Numbered from the stretch's first letter, positions 1 to 8,208 are shown. The stretch is 64,000 nucleotides of DNA from Ktedonobacter sp. SOSP1-85 (GCF_016587415.1 NZ_BNJI01000001.1:5743501-5807500); one strand, 5' to 3'. Notes: a model not told the origin generated them from the letters alone. Made by a program: numbers and translations.

Positions 1-66
1 GTTGAACCTGGTGTTTGCTATCCGCCGTGCCATGGCGGCGCATGCTGACGCTAATCACACCTCCCA
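1..66 (-). tRNA. Partial tRNA-like gene (anticodon GGC, Ala-type), cut by the window edge
   Basis: Read on the minus strand, this has a 5-bp anticodon stem CCGCC/GGCGG around the 7-nt loop ATGGCAC. U33 is present and the anticodon reads GGC. It is followed by the start of a T arm (CCAGG-TTCAA). The 3' end lies outside the window. The D arm is irregular, with three of four pairs. It is clearly related in layout to the complete tRNA-like gene at 73-157, which lies just upstream in the same orientation. The anticodon assignment is from the loop only; whether it is charged with Ala is inference. Confidence 0.55.
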
Positions 67-72
67 AAACAA

Positions 73-157
73 TATGGAGCGGCCAGGAGTCGAACCTGGC
101 GTTTATTTCCCGCTTGTGCAGAGCGGGAAGTGCTGACCGCTGCACTACATCCCCATA
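73..157 (-). tRNA. Non-canonical tRNA-like gene (anticodon GCA, Cys-type)
   Basis: The minus strand shows a D arm (GTGC/GCAC), an anticodon loop CTGCACA with U33 and anticodon GCA, and a T arm CCAGG-TTCGACT-CCTGG. The anticodon stem can extend to 8 bp (TTCCCGCT/AGCGGGAA). With a conventional 7-bp acceptor stem two pairs fail; a 10-bp pairing CAATATGGGG/CTCCATATTG closes the molecule better. The total length of about 80 nt exceeds a standard class I tRNA. A sigma-70-type promoter lies directly upstream at 181-209, so it is probably transcribed. It could be a functional variant tRNA-Cys or a decaying copy. Ktedonobacteria are known to carry unusual tRNAs, but family membership here is inference. 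Confidence 0.6.
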
Positions 158-180
158 TTGACCAAGTAATCGGTACGCCT

Positions 181-209
181 ACTATAGTATAGAAGAGTTT
201 CTATGTCAA
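181..209 (-). promoter_or_regulatory. Sigma-70-type promoter for the tandem tRNA-like genes
   Basis: On the minus strand, TTGACA (204-209) and TATAGT (181-186) are separated by exactly 17 bp, about 25 nt upstream of the tRNA-like gene. The 18 bp around the -10 box recur identically at the promoter of the IscB omegaRNA (2331-2348). Confidence 0.7.
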
Positions 210-233
210 TGGAGCGGTCAGCGTGCATCCTGA

Positions 234-696
234 TCAGCCTTCCTCTGCCTTTTTCTCTTCGCGTAGTGCCAATTGTTGACGAGCGACTGCGCGCACATAG
301 CGATTGGCGTCCTGGCTCAGTTCCTTGAGCAAGGCCTTTGTGGCATTGGGATGCTGCGCATTCTGGTAATGCTCCAGGGGCAGAGGCGAACGGGCAAAAA
401 GATACAGCAATTGGACTGGTAACTTTTCATAGGCAAATGGAAATAAGCGTTACCAGACGGTCAGCGTTTCCGTTGAATGTTCCTCGTTGCAGCCGGTGTG
501 CGACTAGATCTGGCAAAAGCATGCATGTGAGCATAAGAAATTTATGCTCTTGGAGACTGGTGTTGAGCGACGATTTGGCCTGGAGAAGGTTGAGATGGGG
601 GTTGAGTAGCTCCTGGGAATTTGTGATCTCGCCTGCGACGCGAATACGAGTATTGTAGGCTAGCAAGACATGTTCTTTAACATAGGAGGCAATCAT
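234..696 (-). pseudogene. Decayed gene remnant, C-terminal part, frameshifted
   Basis: Two overlapping minus-strand frames read like one former protein. The upstream frame (696 to about 427) carries helical sequence such as NSQELLNPHLNLLQAKSS. The downstream frame (about 440 to 234) ends in a clean stop after PNATKALLKELSQDANRYVRAVARQQ, cited here in pieces: ATKALLKELSQD and RYVRAVARQQ. The tail resembles a HEAT-like helical repeat. The two frames are out of register near 430, and the 5' end runs into the IscB element. The likely history is a gene broken by a frameshift and by insertion of the iscB element. The family is not identified. Confidence 0.4.
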
Positions 697-747
697 TACA
701 TGACCCTATTGGTAATATAGAATCGCGTCATGTGGGTGCCCCTCATT

Positions 748-2037
748 TCAGTCATGGAGAGGAGCATGAGGTACTCCTTTCTGAATATACTCATACCCGT
801 CAGCACGATGGACACATCGCAGATATTTGGGGTGGATATCCCTCTTCCCAAGTCGAAATTCAGGTCGATGACGAATCGCAATGCGCCCTTCAAATACCCC
901 TTTGGGGGAAATCGCTTTGACCATATCGCCTGTTTGATAGCCCAAGAACTTCTTTTTCCGTTGTTTGTGTTGCTTGGGAAAGCCATATTTATCAACGACA
1001 CACATTTGCCGTGATCCATGTCCCATAGCTTTGATCTGCAAGGGGACTATTCCCCTATGAGAGAGTGCCACGGGCGTACTTTTGCCTACACACACCGCAT
1101 CCAGCCAGTGCGTTTTGGGCAACCCTCTTGTGCTCCGATTGTATTTGGTCAATCCACCACTCCCACACTCGACCGGCAATCCAAAGGCTTTGAGTTGTTT
1201 CAAGAGAGCCCATCGCGTAGTATTGACCGCACTTGCATCCTTGAGTGGGCTCTTGAGCTGAGCAAGAATGCGCTTGAGCACCTCCGGTTTTTTGGCAAGA
1301 AAGATCGTAATCTCTCGATTGTTTTTGGCTTTATTACAAGGCTCACATGCCAGGGTCAAGTTACTAATTCGGTTGGTTCCCCCCTTGGCACGAGGATGAA
1401 TATGCTCCACTTGCAAGGGAACGTTTTGTTTGCCACAATAGGCACAGGTGCGTTCCCACTTTTCCAGCAAGTATTCCCTCACCTCATAGCCTTGAAGCGT
1501 GCCTTGCTGATATGTCAGCCCGCTTATGTCGGGATTTTGCATGTGTTGCAGATCAAATTTGACTAGTTCCATGCTCAGAGCTGTAATGGGAGCCAAGCGA
1601 CATAAACGCGCGACCCACGTGAGGATATTGGCAAGCCGACTCTCTAGTGAGGGTGGCACCCATCCCTTCTTGCGCCTTCGATTCTGCCAACGGGGCTTCC
1701 TATACCGCGTTTTGCGGTTGCGTCGTTTGCGACGGACCACGCGACGATCATCAAGGCTTTCCTTAATGGCATGACCACGATGAGTAAGTTCTGCCGCAAA
1801 GACGACCTTGCCGTTAGTATCATCCACCAGAGCCATTCCCGTGGTAGTACTCCCTGGATCAAGCTTCAAACGTAATGGCTGCACCTGTAGTTCCTCTACC
1901 ACTCGTTTGAGCACAATGGTAAAGGGATATCTTCGGTATACAGCGGCTTTCCCCTGCTTGAGTAAACGCCGCGCATATCCAGGATGCATCGGATCCAAGG
2001 GTTGATAATCTGTATCAATCACAAACACATTGCTCAT
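748..2037 (-). CDS. iscB: IscB RNA-guided nuclease (HNH-split RuvC, Cas9 ancestor family)
   Basis: This 429-residue protein has the full IscB layout. An N-terminal PLMP-like segment (PLDPMHPGYARRLL) comes first. RuvC-I follows (LKLDPGSTTTG, Asp near residue 60). Next is an Arg-rich bridge helix (VVRRKRRNRKTRYRKPRW), then RuvC-II (ALSMELVKF, Glu). The HNH domain has two Cys pairs (CAYCG...CEPCNKAKNN) and the catalytic VEHIHPRAKGG. RuvC-III (HWLDAV) is near the end. All catalytic residues are present, so it is probably active. The ATG at 2037 is preceded by AGGAGG with a 7-nt spacer; a longer upstream frame would run into the guide RNA. IscB proteins use an omegaRNA encoded just upstream to cut DNA in association with IS200/605-type elements. 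No tnpA gene is nearby. Confidence 0.9.
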   Translation of the reverse strand: MSNVFVIDTDYQPLDPMHPGYARRLLKQGKAAVYRRYPFTIVLKRVVEELQVQPLRLKLDPGSTTTGMALVDDTNGKVVFAAELTHRGHAIKESLDDRRVVRRKRRNRKTRYRKPRWQNRRRKKGWVPPSLESRLANILTWVARLCRLAPITALSMELVKFDLQHMQNPDISGLTYQQGTLQGYEVREYLLEKWERTCAYCGKQNVPLQVEHIHPRAKGGTNRISNLTLACEPCNKAKNNREITIFLAKKPEVLKRILAQLKSPLKDASAVNTTRWALLKQLKAFGLPVECGSGGLTKYNRSTRGLPKTHWLDAVCVGKSTPVALSHRGIVPLQIKAMGHGSRQMCVVDKYGFPKQHKQRKKKFLGYQTGDMVKAISPKGVFEGRIAIRHRPEFRLGKRDIHPKYLRCVHRADGYEYIQKGVPHAPLHD

Positions 2038-2040
2038 CAT

Positions 2041-2322
2041 TGAGCCTCCTCTTGCGAGGGTAATGGTTGCCTCGATAATGATAGTGGGCGGTACTATTCT
2101 CTGAGCACTTCCTTTCACCCCGTACAGATGTTTAACCCAGAGATTCTAGAGCTACAGGCTGGCACGCACCCGTAGGTAGGAACTTGAACGCTTCCCGACT
2201 ATCGTAGCCCGATAATCCTCTGCCAACACAAAGGATTCATGGCTGAATCTGAACAGGTCCAGGCTTGCGTCAGCAAGCCCCTGCCCTTTCAGGCATGGGG
2301 TACCTGACATCGACCGATTACT
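2041..2322 (-). ncRNA. omegaRNA (HEARO) of the IscB element with guide segment at its 5' end
   Basis: The non-coding stretch directly upstream of iscB folds into stacked hairpins on the minus strand: CCCC-ATGCC...GGGCA-GGGG (2280s-2304), GGCTTGC-TGAC-GCAAGCC, GATTC...GAATC, and TTATCG...CGATAG. The position immediately 5' of iscB, the length and the structure fit the omegaRNA/HEARO RNAs known for IscB. The scaffold probably starts at GGTACCCC (2304). In that case the bases at about 2305-2320 would be the guide, taken from DNA flanking the element. The exact 5' end of the guide and the 3' end of the RNA are inferred. Confidence 0.7.
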
Positions 2323-2332
2323 CAGTGCACCT

Positions 2333-2361
2333 ACTATAGTATAGAAGATTTTTGTCGTCAA
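2333..2361 (-). promoter_or_regulatory. Promoter driving the omegaRNA and iscB
   Basis: On the minus strand TTGACG (2356-2361) and TATAGT (2333-2338) are spaced by 17 bp and lie just upstream of the predicted guide. Transcription would start close to 2325, so the guide would form the 5' end of the RNA. The -10 region is identical to that of the tRNA-like genes. Confidence 0.65.
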
Positions 2362-2654
2362 GAGAGCAAATGGCCTGAGATGCACCATAGATTTTTGCGA
2401 AGTGACCCTGTAGGTCTGACGTAAACGTGGGACCGATTCATCCTTTGGGTCGGGAAGGCAATCCATGAGATACAATTTCCCTGCAAAATACCAAAAATAG
2501 GAAAAGGCGTATTGCTCAGGATGCCATTTGGCGTGATGGAGAGCTTGAGTATCTCCCAAAGGATAAATTGATGTGCCGTAATCTCTATTCGGGGAAGTGA
2601 CGTGGCGACTATGAGGCTGCCTGGCAAAAATGTGAGAAGTGGCAATCAGCCTGC
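2362..2654. other. Stretch without a convincing gene
   Basis: An open minus-strand frame crosses this stretch and continues into the omegaRNA. It has no recognisable motif, no good ribosome binding site and overlaps the RNA gene, so I do not call it. It may be debris of an older gene. Confidence 0.4.
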
Positions 2655-4412
2655 CTACCAATCAGAAGGCGTATAATCCTTGTAGAAACAGCCATGTTCT
2701 AGCTGCCCCTCGTTGATGGCGTTCCAGATGGGGTCGCATATGCGTGCTGCGGCGTCCTGCATATCCAGCGGCATGCTCTCCTGCGCTCGCTGCCAGATTG
2801 CCTCCTGGGTCGCCGGGGCCTGGCGCGTCACCCAGCCTGGATCGACGCTGTTCATGTAGATATTGTCCTGTGCCAGGTCGGTAGCGGCCGTATGCGTAAG
2901 CATATTCAGTGCGGCCTTGGCCATATTGGTGTGTACGTGTGTGCCTAGCTTGTTCTGGGCGAAGCGACCCTCCACAGCGGAGACATTGATAATGAAGCGC
3001 TGGGGAAATGGGCTATTTCGCAGGAGGTCGCTCAGACCCTTCACCAGCAGAAATGGCGCGGTAACGTTGATGACCTGGACCTCCAGAAACTCGGTCAGGT
3101 CAATCTCTTCGATGCGCTGGCTCCAGCTATTCTCTCTCCGCAAATCAAGCTGCGTTCCCTCTGCCGCGTTGCTCACCTGGCTTACACGTTGCTGCTCTTC
3201 AGCTCCAGTTTCAGCTTGTGTGGGGATAGGCAGTGCCAGTGCGTTAGAGACCTCAGCTATAAAGGATACCGGAGGCATGAAGGCATGGGAACGCGCGACG
3301 AGTTCCTGCTGAACTGCTGGCAGCGTTTCTGGCGCTCTCTGTTCGTCGGCGAGGAGCGGCGCATAGTAGGCATATGCGCGCTTGACGGTCTGGGCAGCGT
3401 TGTTGATCAGGATATCGAGCGCGCCATAGTGCTCTTTTATGTGCGCAATAAAGTATTCTATCAAGGACAGGTGGCGCAGGTCGAGACTATAGATATGTAG
3501 GCGCTCACGCCACTGTTCAAAATCAGGCTCCGCACTGTAGCGCTGGGCCGCGTCATGGGGAAAGCGCGTTGTTGCGATGACCGTTGCCCCAGCCCGTAGG
3601 AGGCGTAGCACCGTCGCGTAGCCGATATGAATGCGCGCACCCGTCACAAGCGCTAACCTTCCACGCAGATCTGCCTGGCTCTGCCGCTTCTGGTAATTGA
3701 GATCGCCACACTGGAGGCAGAGCAGGTCGTAGAAGAAGTGTCGTCGGGTAAAACGTTGCTTGCACCTGTAGCAGAGGCGTGTGCGTAACAGCTCTGGTTC
3801 GCGTGTGATCCCAATTGTGACCGTGTCAATGCTCTCGTCCTCCAGACATGGGTTCACATAGCTTAGCCCTGGCTCTAGCAGGCTCAGGTAGTCTGGCCTC
3901 TCTACCTCGCGTTGACGCTGGAGCACACGATACATAGCCTGGCTGTATGCTTCATGCGAGCCTTCTTCGTATCCTTGGTCGAGTTGTAGCCGTTGCACGA
4001 AGACAGCCCCCAGCGGAAGCAAATGTTTGAGCTTGACCTTTCCCTGTTGCGCCTGGCGTTTGCCAATGTCGCGCAGGGCTTTGGCGCTTGCGATAGCTTC
4101 TACTGACTCCACTAAACCCGCTTTATCCACCTCATCTGCCAGGCGTGCCACCAGCAATGCTGTTCGCTCGTCGCATTCTGTTTTCGTTTGTTGGCTTACT
4201 TCCAATGTGAGCGTTTTGTCAACAATGATAATATCCAGCCACTGGGAGCGCTCGCCCTGCTCATTCACCAGGTAACCTTCACCTACTCCGTAGCTGGCTG
4301 GAAGAAGCTTTGCCAACTCTTCTTTACATTGGCTTCTCCCCCCAACCCCTGTTCCTGCCTGCTTCTTGAGACAAGCGACGATACTCTTCAAATGTCTGCG
4401 TAAATCGGTCAT
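2655..4412 (-). CDS. Fusion protein: DUF6602-like domain, zinc ribbon, short-chain dehydrogenase-like domain
   Basis: The 585-residue product has three parts. Residues 1-130 resemble DUF6602 (LLPASYGVGEGYLVNEQG...WLDIIIVD), a fold linked to restriction-like enzymes; this assignment is tentative. Near residue 216 a zinc ribbon is visible (CYRCKQRF...CLQCG). Residues 250-585 are an SDR Rossmann domain with an atypical cofactor motif TGARIHIG, an NNAA motif, and the signature HTNMAKAALNM. The canonical YxxxK is replaced by TNMAK, so the catalytic Tyr is missing. The SDR part probably binds NAD(P) but may act as a sensor or use other chemistry. The combination is unusual. No operon partner is adjacent. 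Confidence 0.65.
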   Translation of the reverse strand: MTDLRRHLKSIVACLKKQAGTGVGGRSQCKEELAKLLPASYGVGEGYLVNEQGERSQWLDIIIVDKTLTLEVSQQTKTECDERTALLVARLADEVDKAGLVESVEAIASAKALRDIGKRQAQQGKVKLKHLLPLGAVFVQRLQLDQGYEEGSHEAYSQAMYRVLQRQREVERPDYLSLLEPGLSYVNPCLEDESIDTVTIGITREPELLRTRLCYRCKQRFTRRHFFYDLLCLQCGDLNYQKRQSQADLRGRLALVTGARIHIGYATVLRLLRAGATVIATTRFPHDAAQRYSAEPDFEQWRERLHIYSLDLRHLSLIEYFIAHIKEHYGALDILINNAAQTVKRAYAYYAPLLADEQRAPETLPAVQQELVARSHAFMPPVSFIAEVSNALALPIPTQAETGAEEQQRVSQVSNAAEGTQLDLRRENSWSQRIEEIDLTEFLEVQVINVTAPFLLVKGLSDLLRNSPFPQRFIINVSAVEGRFAQNKLGTHVHTNMAKAALNMLTHTAATDLAQDNIYMNSVDPGWVTRQAPATQEAIWQRAQESMPLDMQDAAARICDPIWNAINEGQLEHGCFYKDYTPSDW

Positions 4413-4624
4413 AGGTGCTTGCTATCCTTGTGGTCTGCTGCTCGGATCTGTTTCATTAGCTCTTCGATTGGCATCAATCTAACATGGCTGTATGGTACTG
4501 TCAATCTGACGTGGGGGCTACATTATGCTTATGGCAGTAATATAGTTTTGTAGCTACTTCTTATTGAAATTGTAGTATTTGCAGTCGGGTTTATCTGCTC
4601 CTGATGGAAGAGGAGGGCTTTCCC
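4413..4624. other. Divergent intergenic region upstream of the fusion gene and the HypC-like gene
   Basis: This AT-rich spacer between two divergent genes presumably carries both promoters. I see no clear -35/-10 pair that I would assign. Confidence 0.4.
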
Positions 4625-4990
4625 ATGAACTCTGAGGAGAATATCAATACGCAGGATGTCCTTTTTGAGAATACTAAGCATCTCTCAAGCTTGCCTGTGA
4701 GAGAAGAGAGCGCGGTGGTGCGTTCGCATGGTGTATGGAGCGAGCAGACGCCTCCGATGCCAGCGGGGACGTCGCCAGAAAGCCATTGTCTCACGTGTAG
4801 TGATGAACCTCAGGTCGCCAGGGTTATCAGCCTGGATGAGGAGGAGACGGGTTTCGCCCTGGTGGAGGCACAAGAACATATTGAGCGTGTCGATGTTTCG
4901 CTGCTGCCGCATGTCGCGCCTGGTGATACGCTGCTCATTCATGGTGGTGTCGCCATTGCGCATCCAGGTGTAAGGCCATCAGAACGCTAG
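4625..4990 (+). CDS. HypC/HupF-like protein with an N-terminal extension
   Basis: The C-terminal half (from about residue 53) matches HypC/HupF-type chaperones: a Cys-containing start (HCLTCSDEPQVARVIS), then VDVSLLPHVAPGDTLLIHGG and an ending GVAIAHPG. In HypC the Cys is normally residue 2; here it sits behind about 55 residues of low-complexity sequence. HypC shuttles the Fe(CN)2CO group during NiFe-hydrogenase maturation. No hydrogenase or other hyp gene is in the window, so a stand-alone role is possible. ATG 4625 is chosen because AGGAGG (4611-4616) precedes it by 8 nt; an in-frame ATG at 4604 lies before that site. Confidence 0.65.
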   Translation: MNSEENINTQDVLFENTKHLSSLPVREESAVVRSHGVWSEQTPPMPAGTSPESHCLTCSDEPQVARVISLDEEETGFALVEAQEHIERVDVSLLPHVAPGDTLLIHGGVAIAHPGVRPSER

Positions 4991-5029
4991 AGTTGGGGCG
5001 GCATATCTGCATGTGCATAATATAGGCGC

Positions 5030-5064
5030 AAAAAAAAGCAGGCTTTGTGCCCGTAAAGCCTGCT
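5030..5064 (-). terminator. Stem-loop with A/T run
   Basis: A 10-bp perfect stem AGCAGGCTTT/AAAGCCTGCT (5037-5046 and 5055-5064) follows an A run on the plus strand. This gives a rho-independent terminator on the minus strand, although no minus-strand gene is seen to its right. It may also cap the HypC transcript. Confidence 0.5.
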
Positions 5065-5752
5065 CTCAAGTCGGTTTGCAGTTCAGAATGTGTTTTCACA
5101 TTTCCAAAGGGTTTCTCTCGTCCTGAGATGTAATCAGCTCGCCTTCCAGCGGGGTGATGTGTTTCTCATGGCCTTTATCTTACGCTCTCTTCGCCTTATA
5201 CACTGTGAAGTAGCTCACAAAATGAGACATATCTACAGCATGATGCACTATTCTTGTCGCATCATGCGGCCTTGCTTTGTGCTTATTCCCTTCTTTATGA
5301 TGTGCTCTTTGGTCTGCGGGAATATAATGAAGGTGCTGCATGTTTTCTTGAGAGGAGAGAGGCAATCACTCTGGCGGTAAAACCTTAGCATTTGCTGCTG
5401 GCTGTCGATAATAGGTAGCGTGTGTGTTGTAATGGTGTTATCTGTGTCGTCATCAATGCAGCCTTGCTGGCTGCGCTTTCCAACCGTTTTTAAAAGCTCA
5501 TACTGCTCAAGGTGGCTAGTATATTGCGCTGCGTACGAATGGTGAAGGGATGACTTTTTGCCTATAAGCTCAGTACTTTCGTTGCTACGAGTGATAAATA
5601 TGCGTTTAATAATTCGTGCCCCTGAAAAATAGCGCTACATGTGCTGAGGGTGGGAGAACGTAGCAGCCTGTAAATGGGCCTGTATTGTTCACAAAATTTT
5701 CGTATAAGAAGTTAATGTTGATTTTTGCCATCTTTTTCTAAGGAGTTCTACC
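5065..5752. other. Intergenic stretch, no gene seen
   Basis: The frames open here are short, overlap on both strands, lack ribosome binding sites and match nothing I know. The region before 5753 is AT-rich and probably contains the promoter of the FMN reductase gene. Confidence 0.5.
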
Positions 5753-6298
5753 TTGTCTATCATTCGCATTGTTGGTTTTACCGGTAGCCTGCGCGAAGAG
5801 TCCTATAATAAAGCGGCTTTGCGAGCGGCACAGGAACTTTTGCCCGCCCAGGCCGAGCTTGAAATTCTCTCACTCTCTGATCTACCCGCTTTTACAGAGA
5901 CGTATAACACTCCCGAAAGTGTTCGCCTGTTCAGCGAGCGTATTGCTCAGGCTGATGCACTCTTGGTCGCGACCCCTGAATATAAAGGTCTGCTTTCGAA
6001 TGCGCTCAAGAATGCCTTGAAATGGATTGCCGCCAGCGGGGATGCCGCCCTGGCCGAGAAGCCAGTTGCACTCATGGGTATTGGTCGTCAGAGTGGTCCC
6101 GCACACGTCCAGTTGCGCCAGTTGCTGGCTGCACAGAAGAGCGACCTGCTGGACGAGCCTTCGCTCTACGTAGGCGAGGGGCATGCTAAGATTGATGCAG
6201 AGGGCCGCCTGGTGGATGCCGATCTGCGTGAACAGCTTCAGCAGCTCTTGCAAACCCTGGTCGCGCGCGTCGATGACGCCAAGAGCGCCCTGGTATAG
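5753..6298 (+). CDS. NADPH-dependent FMN reductase (flavodoxin-like fold)
   Basis: The 181-residue protein carries the FMN phosphate-binding motif near its start (GFTGSLREESYNKAAL) and the family signature TPEYKGLLSNALKNALKW around residues 78-95. Members of this family (ChrR/YieF/azoreductase type) reduce FMN, quinones, azo compounds or chromate with NAD(P)H in the cytoplasm, usually as dimers or tetramers. The start is TTG at 5753 with AAGGAG 8 nt upstream. It is a single-gene unit closed by a strong terminator at 6359. The substrate cannot be told from sequence. Confidence 0.85.
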   Translation: MSIIRIVGFTGSLREESYNKAALRAAQELLPAQAELEILSLSDLPAFTETYNTPESVRLFSERIAQADALLVATPEYKGLLSNALKNALKWIAASGDAALAEKPVALMGIGRQSGPAHVQLRQLLAAQKSDLLDEPSLYVGEGHAKIDAEGRLVDADLREQLQQLLQTLVARVDDAKSALV

Positions 6299-6358
6299 TC
6301 GCCAAAAACAGACTTTTTTCAGTTTTTACCAGGCGTCCTCAAAGGGATTTGACCGAGC

Positions 6359-6399
6359 GAGCGGAGCGATAGCATTTGTCTATCGCCCGCTCTTTTTTT
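6359..6399 (+). terminator. Rho-independent terminator of the FMN reductase gene
   Basis: A GC-rich stem (GAGCGG-AGCGATAG against CTATCGC-CCGCTC) is followed directly by a run of seven T. Confidence 0.85.
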
Positions 6400-6593
6400 G
6401 TGCTGATGATTGGCACATGCAACGCATTTTGCGTGCTTCATTCCTGACGATAATCATAGTTGTCTACTCCGCAGTTTAGCTTAGCGTGACATACATAGGG
6501 ATATTTCTCCATAGCCTCGATGAGGTACGCGTAGAAGAATGTTGGCTTTCTCTCTGGATGGATGGTGAGGATGGAGCTAAGCTATGAGCATAG

Positions 6594-6779
6594 AACAGCA
6601 ATCTCGTCGACGCCAAAGGGCGTAAGCAATACCGCTATCACTCACAATGGCGCGAGGTGCGCGACGTGACTAAATATGATAGCCTGGTGGCTTTTGCACA
6701 TAGCCTTCCCGCGCTGCGCCAGCATCTTGAGCAAGATTTGCAGTGGCAGCGTCGGTCCAAGGTAAGGGCTTGCCATTGA
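6594..6779 (+). pseudogene. Fragment of a type IB DNA topoisomerase gene
   Basis: One frame (from 6600) reads NLVDAKGRKQYRYHSQWREV and then RDVTKYDSLVAFAHSLPALR before a stop at 6777. This is the core segment of bacterial topoisomerase IB (DxKGRxQYRYHxxWxxxR), here only about 60 codons long. The N-terminal region and the catalytic C-terminal half are gone. It is a degraded remnant and cannot encode an active enzyme. Confidence 0.7.
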
Positions 6780-6882
6780 TCGTGTAAATGAGCCACAATA
6801 AAGTGTGCTGGTACACTGTGTATAGTAGCAGCGTGTCTCTATGTTGAGACAGACTTCCTAAACAAGGAGACACATACGCAAT

Positions 6883-8208
6883 ATGATGCAGAAACAACAG
6901 TCGGATGGCTTCTCTGTGACGACGGGGCTTCCTCGTGTCGTGATTGTTGGCGCTGGCTTTGGTGGTCTGCGCGTGGCTAGATCTCTACGTGATGCCCCGG
7001 TCCAGGTAACTGTGATTGATAAGAATAACCATCATCTCTTCCAGCCTTTACTCTACCAGGTGGCGACGGCAGGACTTTCGCCCGCCGATATCTCAGCTCC
7101 CATCCGCTCCATTTTAAAAAGCCAGCAGAATACTACGGTGTTGCTGGCAGAGGTAACGGGTGTGGATACCGAGCGCCAGCTTGTGCTTACCGCCGAGCAC
7201 GAGATCCCTTATGACTACCTGGTGATCGCGACTGGGGCGGCCCATAGTTATTTTGGCCATGACGAATGGAGCGACTGCGCGCCGGGCTTGAAGACTGTCA
7301 CCGATGCCACGCATATTCGGCGCCAGATATTGCTCGCTTTTGAGGCAGCCGAGATGGAGTCGGACCCTGATCGCCAGCAGGAGTTGATGACCTTTGTGCT
7401 GGTGGGGGCTGGCCCCACGGGTGTAGAAATGTCCGGAGCGATTGCTGAGCTGGCTCATAAGGCGCTCGCGCGTGATTTTCGCCATATTGATCCCCGCTCG
7501 GCACGCGTGATCCTGGTTGAGGCCATGCCACGCATCCTGCCCGCTTTCCCTGAGAAACTGGCGCAGAAGGCGCGCAAAGCTCTGAACCACCTGGGGGTCG
7601 AGGTGCGCACGAACTCACCTGTCGAAAATATCGATCGTGAGGGCGTGGTCGTCGCGGGACAGCGAATTCCGGCGAGAAATGTCATCTGGACGGCTGGTGT
7701 AGCGGCCTCGCCCGCGGGCAAGTGGTTGCAGGCTGAGGTTGACCGCGCGGGCCGTGTCAAAGTGCAGCCTGACCTCTCCGTTCCGGGGTTGCCAAATGTG
7801 TTTGTGATTGGTGACACATCCTCGCTCATGCAGAATGGCAAGCCTTTGCCAGGTGTGGCACCCGTTGCGATGCAGCAGGGAAACTATATAGGCTCATTGA
7901 TCGTGAAAAAGGTGAAAGGGTCGCAAGCTTCTGAACCTGCGTTTCATTATACGAATAAAGGAAACCTGGCGACCGTGGGCCGTTCCTTTGGCATAGCCGA
8001 TTTTGGCCGTGTGTGTATCTGGGGCTTTCTGGGTTGGCTTCTCTGGCTAGCTGTTCACATTTTCTTCTTGATAGGGTTCCGCAATCGTGTGTTAGTCGTC
8101 TTTCAATGGGCATGGGCATACCTGACCTTCCAGCGCGGCGCGCGCCTGATTACCTATCCCCGCCCGTCTCATTCGCAACAGAAGGAACTGGTCGAAGAAT
8201 TGTTGTAG
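6883..8208 (+). CDS. ndh: Type II NADH dehydrogenase (NDH-2)
   Basis: This 441-residue FAD enzyme oxidises NADH and reduces membrane quinone without pumping protons. The FAD-binding motif VVIVGAGFGGLRVARSL lies at residues 19-35, followed by the NDH-2 signature HHLFQPLLYQVATAGLSP. The second dinucleotide fold is VLVGAGPTGVEMSGAIAEL near residues 172-190, and the C-terminal FAD contact is VFVIGDTSS...PGVAPVAMQQG. A hydrophobic segment (FLGWLLWLAVHIFFLIGF) and the final amphipathic stretch fit membrane attachment. AAGGAG lies upstream with a rather long spacer; ATG 6886 is an alternative. Length is normal for the family. Confidence 0.92.
   Translation: MMQKQQSDGFSVTTGLPRVVIVGAGFGGLRVARSLRDAPVQVTVIDKNNHHLFQPLLYQVATAGLSPADISAPIRSILKSQQNTTVLLAEVTGVDTERQLVLTAEHEIPYDYLVIATGAAHSYFGHDEWSDCAPGLKTVTDATHIRRQILLAFEAAEMESDPDRQQELMTFVLVGAGPTGVEMSGAIAELAHKALARDFRHIDPRSARVILVEAMPRILPAFPEKLAQKARKALNHLGVEVRTNSPVENIDREGVVVAGQRIPARNVIWTAGVAASPAGKWLQAEVDRAGRVKVQPDLSVPGLPNVFVIGDTSSLMQNGKPLPGVAPVAMQQGNYIGSLIVKKVKGSQASEPAFHYTNKGNLATVGRSFGIADFGRVCIWGFLGWLLWLAVHIFFLIGFRNRVLVVFQWAWAYLTFQRGARLITYPRPSHSQQKELVEELL

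Noticed and set aside
748..2037. Annotation as TnpB or a plain HNH homing endonuclease
   Set aside because: The HNH is inserted between RuvC-II and RuvC-III behind an Arg-rich bridge and a PLMP-like start, which defines IscB.
2152..2661. 169-codon minus-strand frame upstream of iscB
   Set aside because: It runs through the omegaRNA and promoter, has no motif and no ribosome binding site.
5090..5380. 96-codon plus-strand frame in the intergenic region
   Set aside because: No ribosome site, Cys/His/Phe-rich random composition, no family.
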